Position numbers and translations under genes: made by a program
NCBI RefSeq assembly: GCF_036711975.1
Contig: NC_091966.1
Span: 25,117,501 to 25,181,500, forward strand
Source: Onthophagus taurus
Lineage: Eukaryota > Arthropoda > Insecta > Coleoptera > Scarabaeidae
DNA: 64,000 bases
Direction of reading: 5' to 3'
Shown here: one piece after another, positions 1-12,131 of the stretch
Layout: each line of letters begins with the position of its first letter
Numbering within the stretch: position 1 is the first letter of the stretch
The notes under the pieces: generated by a model
What the model was told of the DNA's origin: nothing
Databases searched by the model: none
Seen by the model: the letters and a program-made list of their open reading frames with translations, nothing else

Positions 1-126
1 ATCTATCGTCCAGGTCCGCCGTATACAGTGCAAACAGACTTGGGCTCAGCGGACATCCCTGCCTCAGTCCCTTCGTCGTCCAAAACACTTCACTCAGCTT
101 ATCTCCCACTCTTATACTAGCCATAG
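1..126 (-). pseudogene. non-LTR retrotransposon reverse transcriptase fragment
   Basis: Read on the minus strand, this stretch gives an uninterrupted peptide containing GLRQGCPLSPSLFALY followed by TADLDD. RQGCPLSP-LF is the conserved block between RT motifs A and C in RTE/R1-like LINE polymerases. It runs off the window edge, so its full length is unknown. It lies upstream of oxidoreductase copy A and probably belongs to a LINE inserted in the intron or flank of that gene. Confidence 0.75.
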
Positions 127-1385
127 TCTCCATGTATAAAAACATGTGATGTACCAATCGGCCAGAATATATAATCATCTTTCGAATGATTTAAAATCTT
201 TAACAACACCTTAAAGATAAAATTAGAACGATATTTGGAAGAAAACTCTTACTACGAACTAAATGAGTACTTTCAGGATGAAAAGTTGAGCAATTGAATT
301 TTTAATTGGTATTAAGGCGAAAACAATGTATATAATATATCTTTCTTTTGAATATCTTCTTTTGTCAACTTGTACTATGCTATAATAGTGTGGCGATTTT
401 GTATCAATAAAATACTATTATTATTACAGAGCTAGACAAACTAGTATCAAAGAGAATATTGATGAACTATTGATGGTGTTCAAGCGCTCATTATACTGGA
501 TAAGACCCAACGTGTCATAAAACAACTTTGATGAAGCTGCTTCCGAATAGTTAGCTTTCATTATAATAAAATGCAGAATAGTAAAATCCTCCAAAAGATT
601 CTTCTGCCCAATAAGAACAATAAAAAGGAAATCCCTCCGTGATCTTAACGAATACCTTCGGTATTTGTATAGCCCATATAAAAATCAACATTTCCTTAAA
701 TCCGAAACATTAGTCAACATACTACTACCAATTGACTTATCAATTATACTGTCCCTATTGGTATATATATATTTATATATTTATAACAAACCAACTCCGA
801 ATTTTCAACACACTATAAGTAAGTTCAGATGAATTCCAATGACAAGCTTATACTTTAATCCAAATCATTTGATAGTACAAAGACAACATAACACCAATAG
901 GTCTCTAGTTATTCAACTGATTTTACAATGTTCGTAATCATCAAATCCTCTCCACAAGAAACAAGAAGGTGACGAAACTACGTATCTAACATCTGCTTCT
1001 TTTTAGAAAGTGTAAAATTCTTCTTTACTTCAAAAAGTATGCAATTATATTCTTCGCATCAGCAACTGTTATGTCAACAAAAGAACGATTCCTATTTCAA
1101 GTGTTGCGCATTAATTATAAAAACTTATTCCAAACAGTCTTGGTTTTTTAACAATAAAGGTTTCTGTTACTACAAGTTCTATCTAAATAACATTGTTGCT
1201 GTTACACTGTGATTTATCTCCAACAAACAAAGAGATCTACCCCTCCTGAATGTCGAAATTAATTTACTATTAATTTCTTGTGGCAAAAATAACTAACACT
1301 ATGGAAACGAGATTGGCTACGTTTTCCATCTTCCTTTCTTGATACTTTTTCAAACCCTTGTTTATTTATTTCTTTTGTATACTAG
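127..1385. other. AT-rich non-coding stretch before copy A exons
   Basis: I see no ORF or recognisable domain here. In particular there is nothing resembling the N-terminal exons of the oxidoreductase that starts at 1386. The stretch may be intron or truncated upstream flank. Confidence 0.4.
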
Positions 1386-2355
1386 GTACATTAAACTCGG
1401 TTGAAACTTATACTTCATTACGAGAAGAAGGTGGTCCATATACAGATCCAATGGGTCATACCGGTACTTGGGAGTCGATTATATTATGTTTAGCATATCC
1501 TTTTGAACAATATAAGGTTCGTTCAAAGTTATTTAAAATAATGCCAAAGGCTGAAGTTACACCAAAACTTGCAAAGTAAGTTTGGTCAATTTGCAGATTT
1601 TCTTAAGATAATTTCACATAATTTGATTTATAGCAAATTTATACATAAATGTCGAGTTACAAAAAAATGGGCTCTACCATTACCCGAACCTGATAAAGCA
1701 ACAATAACCAGAAGCCAAAAATATTTATATCAATTATACAATCAACGACCAGTTCAAGTTGAAAACTACATTGAAGTGAATCATTTCTTATATGTACCAA
1801 TTATGATGATCATTGGATTTTTGATTGTGTTTTTCTCACAATTTTCATTTACAAGGAATTTATTAATTAAGGTTATATTTATTAATTATTTTTATGTTCA
1901 TAAAATGTGGAATAATCAAGAACAATTTATATTTTAGTACCCAAAATTATTTTCGTTTGGTTTATTTGGTCATGAAGGGCCGTCTGAAGAAAGACAAAAC
2001 AATTTAATTTATGAAACTACTCTTTGCGGGGAAGGTTGGCCGGGGAAATTATCTGAACCAACTGATAAGTTTACCACAAAACCAACCAAAAAAATTGTTG
2101 GAAAAGTAATCGGGAGAAATCCTGCCTATGGAGCAACTTGTATAGCTTTAGCTGCGTGTGCCATTACGTTGTTAGTTGAAAAAGATAAAATGCCCAATAA
2201 GTAAGTAACTTTCACTGTTACTCCGGTATTAACTCTTTGAATATACTTTATCTTACAGTGGTGGTTGTTATCCTCCAGGGGCTGCGTTTGCTAAAACATC
2301 TTTAATTGAAAGATTACAGAGATACAATTTTAAGTTTGAGTTAGTTTCTAATTAA
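1386..2355 (+). CDS. saccharopine-dehydrogenase-like oxidoreductase, copy A (last four exons only)
   Basis: Four exons are readable in one continuous frame: 1386-1575, 1634-1871, 1938-2200 and 2259-2355 (TAA). Each is bounded by GT/AG, and the phases equal those of exons 3-6 in copies B and C. The product matches the C-terminal two thirds of the SCCPDH family: TLNSVETY at the start, PLPEPDKATI and RPVQVE in the middle, a hydrophobic segment (MMIIGFLIVFF), then GHEGPSEERQ and GGCYPPGAAF at the end. The exons encoding the Rossmann NAD(P)-binding region (GVTGFTG in B and C) are absent from the 1385 bases upstream. Copy A is therefore either 5'-truncated or its first two exons lie outside the window beyond a TE-filled intron. 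No stop or frameshift is seen in what remains. It is more diverged from B and C than they are from each other. SCCPDH proteins are membrane or lipid-droplet associated, and true saccharopine dehydrogenase activity is not established for them. Confidence 0.75.
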
Positions 2356-2493
2356 TTCTAGATTTATACAATTAATTTCTTGTTTTATCATCGTGGAGTA
2401 AATATAAACGCTTTTTTATCCATTTTATACATTCGTATTTTATTTTTTCTGTATACTGCTTTAGATTGACCCATTTTAGAAATTATTTCCTCA
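2356..2493. other. 3' flank of copy A
   Basis: Short AT-rich flank after the stop codon. No canonical AATAAA is obvious, and a LINE relic begins directly afterwards. Confidence 0.3.
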
Positions 2494-3255
2494 TTGCTAT
2501 CCCCCTTGTCTGTAATTTGCACTTCCAAGTATCTATTCATCTATGGCTCTAACGCCCGTATCGAGCCTTGGCTTCCCTCAGCCTCTGCCTCCATTCATGC
2601 CTGTCATGACTCTCTCCTCCAACTCCTACTCCCTACCATCTCCCTAGCGTCCTGGTCGACTGCTTCCTCCCATCTCAATCTCGGCCGCTGCCTCGGTCTC
2701 ACTCCCTGCATTCTTCTACCGATCAGTCATCTCGGTACTCTGTCTTCTCCCATTCTGATCACGTGGCCAGCCCATCTTAGGCGTTGGAGTCTGACGAACT
2801 GTGCCAGTGGCGGGTCTGTATCCTCAAACAACTCGCGGTTGTATCTTAATCTCTATCCATCCTCCTCCCGAACTGGTTCAAATATTCTCCTCACGATCCT
2901 TCTCTCGAAGACATTCGCCGACTTTTGCGTCAGCGTCCATGCCTCACTCCCATAGCTTACAATCGGTCTAATGATTGTTTTGTATATACACCGTTTAGTT
3001 TCTTGGTAGATATGCCTAGATGTGAATATGGGGGTCAAAGCAGAATACGCTCTATTGGCCAGGACTGATCTCTTCCTGACTTCTCCTTCCTCTGTACCCC
3101 GCCCAGATAATTTTACCCCATGGTATATAAAGTGAGGCTTCTATGTTATCATTTATCGCTGTCTCGATACTGATGTTAGTCCTCGTCTGTAGTAGTAACT
3201 TTGCCTTCTTCATGTTGACCCTAAGCCCCACCGCTTCAACACCATTCCTCAGCTT
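2494..3255 (-). pseudogene. RTE/BovB-like LINE reverse transcriptase, C-terminal relic
   Basis: On the minus strand the peptide order is VGLRVNMKKAK, then TRTNISIETAIND, YKTIIRPIVSYGSEAWTL, FERRIVRRIFEPVREEDG, RLRWAGHVIRM, and RPRLRWEEAVDQDAREM. This is the typical C-terminal half of an RTE/BovB-type polymerase: thumb, then the LRWAGHV-RM tail. Several in-frame stops interrupt it, for example after EEDG and after the GEDRVPR block. It is a dead copy. The plus-strand ORF over 2494-2955 is only its antisense shadow. Confidence 0.85.
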
Positions 3256-5630
3256 TCCATGTATCTATAGGATAATATATTTTTAATAGTGTTGCCCTCT
3301 AGAGGCAAATCTTCAGTAATATCAGGCTTGTCGATAATAACTGAAAATATTTTAGTCATTTTAGACACTCTGATTAGCAATTCAAAATAACATTAAGGGA
3401 TAAACATTTAATTTACTAATAACATTCTTCAAGGAATATAGTAGAAGCTTTGAATCCGTTAAATGGATTGGTTATAATAATATAAAAATATAATTTCGTG
3501 TTATATGACAAAAAACAGAGGTAATTTAAATCTATTAGCTTTGTTTTCAAAATAGTTTCGAATACAACACTACGTACTACAAAATTACTATCAACAAGGT
3601 ATTTCCAGATGTTAGATATCCACTACCATGTGAAGAGGATATTTTTCTACAGTTTATTTATGTAATGCTAACAATCAATTATGTTTGGATGAGCAATCAT
3701 CAAAGCTGTTATCGTGGTCTACGCTAGATGTTTAAAATAAATCGTTTCGTAAATTTCAAAGAACGTTGGATTAAACTCTTCCAGGATTTGATGGTGTAGC
3801 AAATTTTGTAGATTTCAATCTCTTAACAGGTAATACAAGGAAAGAATGCGAACAAAACTTACAAACCTCTTCCTTCGTTTCTACTTTCGACTAGGGACAA
3901 TTCCCTGTTTGTCAAAACTCGTGCTTTGGGTTTTAGTTCCAAAAACGAAGAGGTTCAGCTCTGAGCTTGAGCCCTTAAGAGATAATATGTTAGGTAAGAT
4001 TCACTTAATGACGATAACATAAAATCATAGTTCTTTCGAAAAAGAAAAAGAAATCCTGTGTAAGGAAGATTGTTTACTATCAAGTTAAAAAGTGGTTCGG
4101 TTATGACTTGTGATTATAGGCAGATTAGGAAAGTGACCGAGGTTGAAGCAAAAATTATTGCAATTAGGCATTAGGTTCAGATCAGTTCATGAGTTCATCT
4201 ATTGCGTAGCAACTTGATGGCGAGGGCTTCATTAAAATCGGATCTGTGGAACTTAGGCACCTTTTGCCACCGTATCACAGTACTGTCGAACCCTTCAAAG
4301 AATACCTCAACATACCATACCATCTCATCACAATGAATAAAGATCACAATGTACAGTGATGTGCAAAAGATGACCTAATGCAACCTACATCATAGCAATT
4401 GACATTTCTGCAACTGTCATTATCGACTTAGTTATGATGAAAAACAGTATTACACTGATCCAAGAAACTCATGAATTTAATCAGGTTGTGATGTCTCCGC
4501 TTAGTGACCACTTTTTGGCCTGCAGGAACCTGCCTTGAGAATATTCATGATTTTCAATTAGACAATCTTCTCTGTCCGGTTGACTTGAGAGCACTTAATA
4601 CATAGGATAGGTAAACTTAGAGCTAACGATAACTTTGTCACTTTATTTATCGCCTCATTGAAACCAATTTCATAACATTTGGCTGTGAGGTTGATTTGGC
4701 CGTCTTTATTAAAGATGTTGTAAAACTGTTGTGATACACAAATCCCCACGTTCAACCTTAGAAAATTGGAAATTATTGTATATATACGTTTGTAATATTG
4801 ACAATTTCAGAATGTCATTCACTGGATTTACACGGAGTTAATTTAATCTATGGTCATATATCAGGAGCATTTTTATATGCCAAAATGCCTTAGTAAGTCG
4901 CCATCAAACTTATCGCTTCAAAATCAAACAAAATAAGTTTTTTGTAATGCATACTGACAGCAGACAGTGGGACCTGTTTTAATTCTGAATAGGGAAGCAG
5001 TCAATGGGGATGACAGGATGATTCAGAAAGTAACTATACGTAATTGTGTTAGACTCCAGTGGATTTAAAAACACTCAACCTGTTCGGATAACAGGCACAT
5101 CGATAGTGAGGTAAACAAGCCTCTCTAAAACTTAAAGGTTATCCATAACCCGTTGTACCGTTTTAAGGAAAGGATAAAGAAACGATTGAGCACATCTTGC
5201 GTCTCTAGGGGTGCGTGCCAGTTCAATGCCAAGTAACGTCCAGCGTTTCATGCCATTTTGGAATTTTCAATGAATTTCAAAAGCGTAACGACGTTGCCTG
5301 TGTGTTAATTCTGAAAGCACTCTAGCGATAAACAATATTCGGGGATGATTGTATATCATACAATGGTGGTATAGCATTCTTCTCACCATGGTAATTTGTT
5401 CGCACAGTATCTTCTGTGTGCAGTTCAGTTTCTTAAGGTTTAAATAATGGAATTTGCGTCACGGAATTGTCCCCAAGAAAGAGATTAAAAAAGAAACAAA
5501 CATATCTTACGATTGAATGGAGATTGATTATGAGGTGTCTTGGAACATTTCATCCAGGATGTGCAATCGCAGACCTTTGTGTAATTTATAAAGCATAAAT
5601 AAGTAGACAAGTTAAATTCTCTAGCCTTTT
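3256..5630. other. intergenic, no gene recognised
   Basis: I read both strands and found only short ORFs without known motifs, including a 65-codon minus-strand ORF at 4558-4755 that I cannot identify. GC content and texture suggest decayed TE sequence, but no family can be named. Confidence 0.4.
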
Positions 5631-5825
5631 CTATGATTTTGTCTTATGTTCTATATTTGATCTCGCGTTCCACGCCCTGGCATAAAGTCCGCTTGTTCCG
5701 ATGGTAGTTGTACCAACATGTAGGGCTGTACTATTAATTGTTTGATAATTGTCACATACCTCTATAGAACCTTTTTTTGTGGAGCGGGGTATACATCGAT
5801 TTAGTTCAGTCCTCGGACCGTCCAC
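5631..5825 (-). pseudogene. degenerate LINE reverse transcriptase piece
   Basis: The minus-strand frame includes STKKGSIEVCDNYQTI. This resembles the RT motif 1 segment of LINE polymerases (KKG-x4-C-NYR-I) but is heavily decayed. It has the same orientation as, and lies 3' of, the endonuclease relic at 6826-7170. Both may come from one RTE insertion. Confidence 0.4.
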
Positions 5826-6825
5826 CCTGATCCCAAATCAGTTGACATATTCTGTGCATAACATCGATTACACGACGCACGACGTTATCTTAGCCTGGTG
5901 ATTTGCTGGGTTTTAATTTTCTGTGCGCAGCACTTACTTCCTCTCTCACAACTGGGTCACCTTTCTTTGACCTGAGATTTGTCAGTCAAATACATACCAT
6001 CTGCGGATATTATTGCTCGCTTTTTCGGAATGAAGCTGCGCGTTATGTCTAATTTTCTTGATCATATCACGGGTTTCGTTTTGTATGTGTGTGTTGTTCT
6101 ATTTCGAGTCATACATATAGTTCATTTTTATTCTATAATACCTGTCAAATTGTTGTAAAGTTGGCAAAATTAACAGGGAGTTGTGCAGGAAGTTTTGTTT
6201 TATCATGTTTTGAAATAGATATGTCACACTGACGTTTGAGCTCTAGTTATTCAAAAAGAAAAGGGGCATAAAAAATGTTGTGGAGTGATTATTTGCCATT
6301 TATTTACCTAGAAAAGGTGTTTTGTTCTATTTAATTACTTTGCAGCACGTTTTTACAATAAATATGTACTTCGTTGAAATCGTATTCATCTAAAAATTTA
6401 TTAGTATTTTAACCTCAACTATTTAGTTACTGAAAATATTACTAAAAATCAGGAAAACCACATACATTTTATAAGGGTCCTAGATAATACCAACAGAAAC
6501 CCTAAAAAATTTACATTGACAAGTATTATAGAAAAAAAATGAACTAAATGTAATGTTGTGCTACGTGTTTCATTTTATCGTCATTATTTCGCAAACCCTT
6601 GACTTTTAGTTGCTTGCTTCGTTCCACTTTATCCCAAGTATTTAAAAATATCCAGGCCTTTCATTGTTTCGTCACCTTGTCTCCTTCTTGTAGTACAGCA
6701 TCAGATAGCGCCATTTTTGTTTGTTTGTGATTGAGTTAATTTTAGCTTAGATTTCTTCATTAGCTTTTGCCTTGAAGATTTTTGGAACACCAAAGGTTTT
6801 CGAATGGTTTGTTTGGTTTTTTTTT
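5826..6825. other. intergenic, no gene recognised
   Basis: AT-rich DNA without recognisable coding potential. If the flanking endonuclease and RT pieces belong to one element, this would be its eroded linker. Confidence 0.3.
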
Positions 6826-7170
6826 CTAAATTTGATTTGTAGTTGTACCGCGAGAAACTGATTGCAGTTTGCCAAGAAGTGTTGGTACGTTGTTAATAGA
6901 GGTCTTCCATCTCGATTTAACTAGGATATAGTCGAGTTGATTTGCATACCGACCACCTAGGGATGTCCATGTGTAAAGTCTCCTCAGATGGTGTTGAAAG
7001 CCTGTGTTTGTGATGAAGAAGTAGTTTCGTATGCAGAACTGCAGTAGGCGTTTTATCCTTGCGTTTCTGTCACCCAAACCAAAGTTGCCAATTTCTGCAG
7101 AACGTTGGGGTCGTTTCCTATTTTGGCGTTGAAATCGCCAATTATCATCATGATTTGTCGTCTATTAGGG
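6826..7170 (-). pseudogene. LINE apurinic-like endonuclease relic
   Basis: The minus strand first reads MIIGDFNAKIGN. After a frameshift near 7080 it continues as GDRNARIKRLLQFC, FITNTGFQHHLRRLYTWTS and YANQLDYILV. GDFNAK-G, NT-F-H-RR-YTW-S and Q-DYI are the conserved blocks of the exonuclease-endonuclease-phosphatase domain of RTE/BovB-type retrotransposons. The frameshift and the truncated ends show that it is inactive. Confidence 0.85.
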
Positions 7171-7289
7171 AGAGTGTGTAATGGTTGTTCCAGTTAGGAA
7201 GTAAACTTGTATTATATTCAGTTTAATCGGATAGGCCTACAACCTTATAAGAATTATCCTGTCATTGATGGCTTTATTTCTCTTATTGC
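7171..7289. other. intergenic
   Basis: Short AT-rich gap between two retroelement relics of the same orientation. Confidence 0.3.
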
Positions 7290-7710
7290 CTGTTTTTTAT
7301 TCACTACTTTTAAGAAATAACTGTCGCGTCATCTTTTCTCTTAAACATTCTTCACATAAATCTGAACAGTTACAATTTGTAATATTAATCTGTTCAGGAT
7401 ATAATAGCTGTAATTTCTTTATATCAGTTAAATTTCGGTGGGCTAAAACCTTATGTCAATCATGTACGCATCTTTTAATTATTGGCAATGATATTTTATA
7501 TGTTTTTTTCACCAAAATCTAACACAAATAGTTTACCTAACTTATTAAATTTCATTATTATATTATCCTTACATTTAACAAAACCTCCCTTTTCATTAAA
7601 TATAACTTCTAACCCTTTACTTACCAGATTACTAACTGAAATTAAATTGCTATCTAAATTCGGTACATATAAAACATTGTTTAACTTTATAACCATATTA
7701 CTACTATAAT
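7290..7710 (-). pseudogene. Ty1/Copia retrotransposon relic (protease end to pre-integrase)
   Basis: On the minus strand 7696-7496 reads LNNVLYVPNLDSNLISVSNL and then GLEVIFNEKGG, the stretch that follows the protease in Copia polyproteins. Further down, about 7470-7290 reads HKVLAHRNLTDIKKLQ and later CEECLREKMTRQ, the GAG-pre-integrase zinc-binding region. The expected Trp before HKVLAH is a stop codon, and a frame change separates the two parts. No LTRs were found nearby. It is a dead internal fragment. Confidence 0.8.
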
Positions 7711-8346
7711 TAGCAATGCTAATGATAACCTGATGGACTTTCTTGAATAATTAAACGACTTTATGGCTTTTGCGGGAATTTTATTTTTGCCAATTTTAAA
7801 GCAGAATCTTGTACATCTTGTATATGACAAAATCATAAACAACAACAACTTTTCTATATCACTATGCTTACAACATGTAAATTGTCAACACGTAAAGTGA
7901 TCTAAATATTTATTATAAAATAAACGTTGATCAAAATAATTATCAACTACATTATTCTAACATTATTTACCCAAAATACCAATTTTTAAAAATATTGTAT
8001 TTTTCAAAATAATTCTTAACCTATATAAATAAATCAAAATATCAAATAAATTATCTTAAGCCCAATCTTCGCTTTTATCAATGTTTATATAACATGAAGC
8101 AATTCTGGTGACCGTCCTCGATAACGTGAATGTATGGTCAAGAACGCCCACTTTAGAAGAAATTATGTGGTAACAGGCCAGTGATTACAACAGTCTTAAC
8201 CAACAGTAAACAATTTTGTTCGTTGAACACACTAGGTGAGTGATCTCGTCGATTATTGTTAATTAAATCAAATTTGCTAGAAGCAATTAATTGAACTAAG
8301 TTCAGATATTCTTTTCTTCAATTATACTTATAAAAAAAACATCGTC
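7711..8346. other. upstream flank of copy B
   Basis: AT-rich non-coding DNA. I see no gene until the TATA-like motif just upstream of copy B. Confidence 0.4.
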
Positions 8347-8354
8347 TATAAAAA
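8347..8354 (+). promoter_or_regulatory. TATA-like box of copy B
   Basis: TATAAAAA lies 62 bases upstream of the ATG at 8416. The sequence from here to the ATG aligns with the TATA-to-ATG interval of copy C (shared GAGGTTG and GTCGAACATATTAT-like words). This supports a duplicated core promoter and a short 5' UTR. Confidence 0.5.
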
Positions 8355-8415
8355 CGGCGCTATCGAGGTCATATTGAATTATTGCGAGGTTGTGATTGAC
8401 TATGTTGAACATATT

Positions 8416-11400
8416 ATGGCCAATCGATTAGACATCGTAATATTCGGGGTTACCGGCTTTACTGGGCTTAGAACCATTCCATATATTAAAAATATTATAA
8501 AACAACATCGTTTATCACTAACATGGGGAGTTGCTGGAAGGTCAAAAAATAAAATTACACGAATCTTAAAGGAATTTGGAAAAAAAATGGGTAAGTGAGA
8601 AATAATTTTGCTTAAATTTTGTAGTCAAATTTCACCTTAAAACTAAAGCAGCCAATTTTATACAAATCAAAGATTATTATTAAATTATTTTTAATTAGGT
8701 GATAATTACGATAATGTTCCGATTATAATCGCGGATGTAAACGATGAAATCTCTTTAAATCAGATGACTTCTCAAGCAAGGATTATCATAAACGCTTGTG
8801 GACCTTATCATCTTTATGGGGAACAAGTTATTAAATCTTGCTTGAAAACTGGTACTCACCATGTAGATGTTAGTATAGAGGCAATTTTTATTGAAAAAAT
8901 GCAATTATTGTACCATGAGGAAGCAAAAGCGAAAGGAATTTATATTGTAAGTACTTGCGGAATGGATAGTATTCCAAATGAAATGGGAATTGTTTATTTA
9001 AAGAATAATTTTGAAGGTATTGAAAAAATATATTTGAATCATAAAATTACATTCTTAATGTTTGTAGGAACATTACATTCTGTTGAAACATATCTATATC
9101 CAACCATAACAGATTTACACCTAGGAGGACCAAGCGTGAACGCTGGTACATATAATTCGGCCATATACATTGCATCGAATTTATTTGAACTTTTTTCCCA
9201 GCGAAAATTGCTGTTTAAAACAAAACTACCTTTGATTCAACCAAAACTTAAAATGTATGTTTGAAAAACGATGCGAGTATGCGTAAATTTAATTTTTCTT
9301 CAATTTATAGAAAATTAATACATAAAAGCGATGTGATAAATCGTTGGTGTATATTCGTACCAGAACCAGATCCTGCAATAATAAAAAGATCTCAACATTA
9401 TAATTATGAGATATACAACGAACGTCCAATTCAAGTTAATTGTTATGCTGGATTTGGTTCGTTATTTTATATGATATTAGGGTTTATTTATGCGTTTTGG
9501 ATAGTATTGTTTAGTCAGTTCGCATTCACCCGAGATTTGTTGTTAAAAGTAAGTTGATAAATTGCTGAAAATGTGTTCTAGTTTCATTTTGATTTGTAGT
9601 ATCCAAGTTTATTCTCTTACGGAGTAATTAGTCCTGAAGGACCATCTGAAGAACGTCAAGAAGCTACTATTTACAATTTAAAATTACATGGTAAAGGTTG
9701 GTCGGAAAAGTTAAACGATCCTCTTTTTCAACCTCATTCTCTACCAAACAAAGAAATGATTGTTAAAATATCGGGAAGAAACCCCGGATATGGAGTGACG
9801 TGTGCAGCTTTTGCTCTTTCAGCTATAATGATTCTTACTAAAGGTGACAAAATGCCTGATAAGTAAGGATTTGAGTATTTGTATACAGTAGAACGTCAAA
9901 AATCTGAACGCGTTTAATAAGTTAAAAAATCCATCTTATGTCAGTGTTAGGTTGTTCTTTAACGTTAACTTAATTAAATTTGTATTATGTCATCATTTTC
10001 AACAGCATTTTGAAAAGAATATACACATTTCTTACGATTGAATGTAAAGTGGAGATCTTGAGTGGAGAAGGGTGAAATTGAATCACCCTTCAAAACACCA
10101 AGCAAAAATGTGAGAAGTGGGAAAGGCTACATAACACAACTTCAATATCTTCTACAATATCGAACATCAAAAAGAAGAAAGGCGACATTTTAAATTTTTC
10201 ATGCAAGGTACATTTCGATGATGGATCCAAACGAAAGAAAACAACAAGGGCTAAAAAAGACAAATCGGAAGACGTTGCCGTGTAATTATAGTTTACGAAG
10301 AGACGTAGATTAGGTAACATGGGTTTAGCTACATCCTTGATATGTGAAAGAGCCCTTTAATTGAACAATTAGGTGGCCTTACAGACTTTAACGCCAGTAC
10401 ACGATGGCAAAGAAAATTTAAAATTAAGATAAGGCATAATGAAACTAAACAAGGGGAGGGTTTATCTTCAGCCTTCGTTAGCTTGTCACCGAAAATGAGC
10501 TGCTCCAGGTTTTAAAGTAAGTAAGAAGCGAATTATATCAATGACTTATACAAACGCTAATGATGGCCATTACCTCTATTTGCCATTAAAAAAAGTAAGA
10601 AGCCAAAGTGTTTCAAAAATGTAATCCAGCTTCTAGACACTTATAGAGCACAGAAAAGTGCTTGGCTGAATAGCGACATTTTACTACAAAAATCATGAAC
10701 AACAAACAAAACATGAACATGCCAAATGTGAAAAATTTTCGTAAGGAAAAAAAATTGTAGACCAAGCGCCAAGGCACCAGTTTGTTGAAGTGCTAAATCC
10801 TATTGATGAGGGTACCTACCAATTGCAAAGGTGTCTTTGAAAAACTAATGGGAATGTACTGAAAATGAACGCTACGTAGATTTCTTTTAACTAAAGATAA
10901 TGCAGTTATCTTATCCTAAAAAAAGGATGAACAAGATTTGGTCTGACAACAAAGCAATTGGAAAATAGGATCATGAAATTATTTTCATGATCAGAAGCGA
11001 AGGAGAGATAATCTGATGCTGCGACAGATCTGCGGAATAGTTGGATATGGACTAAAATGATCTGGGCTATGAATTGCTCGATGATAACGATATTGTTACT
11101 TCAGTTAAAGTGTGTAGAGACCAAGATGGCAGTGAAAGAGAAGAGGATCAGTGGATGCGGCAACTTCTAGACACAGAGCTCAGCCGCTATATAATGAAGT
11201 CCAACTTTTGTTATTAAAAGTAAATGAAGTACTTAGCAGACAACGCTCACTCAACATGATTTTCTTAAATGAGTTTAAATAATTATGTAATAGTGTTTTT
11301 AATGTATGTATTGTTAAATATAACAATTTGAAAATTCGAACAATTAGATAATCCGAACTACCTATGGTCCTAAATAGTTCAGATTTTTAAAGTTCTACTG

Positions 11401-11544
11401 TACTTCAACAATTATCAGCTCATATTAATTTGTTTTTATTATAGGGGAGGAGTTTATCCACCTGGAGCAGCATTTCGTAACACATCAATTATTGAAAAAT
11501 TACAAGAAAACGGTGTTAAATTCGAAATTCTACATAAAAATTAA
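8416..11544 (+). CDS. saccharopine-dehydrogenase-like oxidoreductase, copy B
   Basis: Six exons: 8416-8590, 8699-9016, 9068-9254, 9311-9548, 9600-9862 and 11445-11544. They total 1281 nt, 426 residues plus stop, close to the 429 of the human family member. Residues 11-17 are GVTGFTG, the glycine-rich Rossmann loop for NAD(P). NACGPYHLYGE and CGMDSIP are further family blocks. A single hydrophobic segment lies around residues 275-295 (FYMILGFIYAFWIVLF), and the end is GGVYPPGAAF. An in-frame ATG at 8374 exists, but 8416 matches the paralogue start. The first five introns are 51-110 bp or so, whereas the last is 1.58 kb because it holds a pogo-like transposon. One oddity is DVSIEAIF where copy C has DVSGESIF: the Gly of the family's D-SGE block is replaced. 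SCCPDH proteins are membrane or lipid-droplet associated with an unproven reaction. The frame is intact, so it is probably functional. Confidence 0.88.
9886..11400 (+). mobile_element. pogo/Tigger-like DNA transposon in copy B intron 5
   Basis: The ends are inverted repeats of 24 bp with two mismatches, beginning CAGTAGAAC and continuing to AAAATCTGAAC. TA lies directly outside both ends (9884-9885 and 11401-11402), as expected for Tc1/mariner/pogo insertion. The interior keeps short plus-strand peptides such as GGLTDFNASTRWQRKF, resembling the CENPB-type DNA-binding region of pogo/Tigger transposases (family normally F-AS-GWL-RFK). Stops are frequent. It accounts for nearly all of the extra length of this intron compared with the about 50-bp intron of copy C. 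Confidence 0.85.
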
Positions 11545-12131
11545 TTCAAACAAGCAAAAATAACTTGAATTAACGTATTTAAAAATAGAGGAATTGGTAA
11601 CATTTTCAGATCCTAAAATTGTTTAATTTTTGCAATAATTAGTATTAAAACCCAAAATCCCTTCTATAAAAGCTTTGGTGACGTTTACGAAGTATCAAGA
11701 AGACACAAACGTGCATCGTTCGGATCTCTTCTTATAGCGCATAAGATTCTCGTGGCATCTCGCTCATGCACCTTTTATTAATTTTTATTTCAACTGACTG
11801 CGTGCGAAACATTATTAGTTCATTATTATAGTTCATTATTCTTTTTTTTGGAATAACTAAAGCCCAGTGTGAAAAATAAAAATTACAGAAGTCTTCAGTT
11901 TTGGTAAACTAATCTATTTTATTTACCATTATTCAATAAATTACCTGCTATAGATATGTGAGGAATAAACACGTAAGAAACGAGTTTAGAACGGTATTGG
12001 ACGACTTTAAACAGTTCCCGTGCGGTTATTATAAACATTTCAAAAAAAATGTATTAGAAAAATCGCTTCAGAATAATGTATCCTTCAACCGTATAATGCT
12101 CTAACCCGGATGATATGGGACATTCTGTATA
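11545..12131. other. 3' flank of copy B
   Basis: AT-rich non-coding DNA. No gene is recognised. Confidence 0.4.

Noticed and set aside
2494-2955. 153-codon plus-strand ORF
   Set aside because: It is the antisense of a LINE reverse transcriptase tail that reads convincingly on the minus strand.
1-7170. All minus-strand LINE pieces as a single retrotransposon
   Set aside because: The RT segment at 1-126 lies 3' of the RT tail at 2494-3255 on the minus strand, the wrong order for one copy. At most the pieces at 7170-5631 belong together.
8374-8415. Upstream in-frame ATG as start of copy B
   Set aside because: The paralogue C starts at the position equivalent to 8416, and the extra residues are not conserved.
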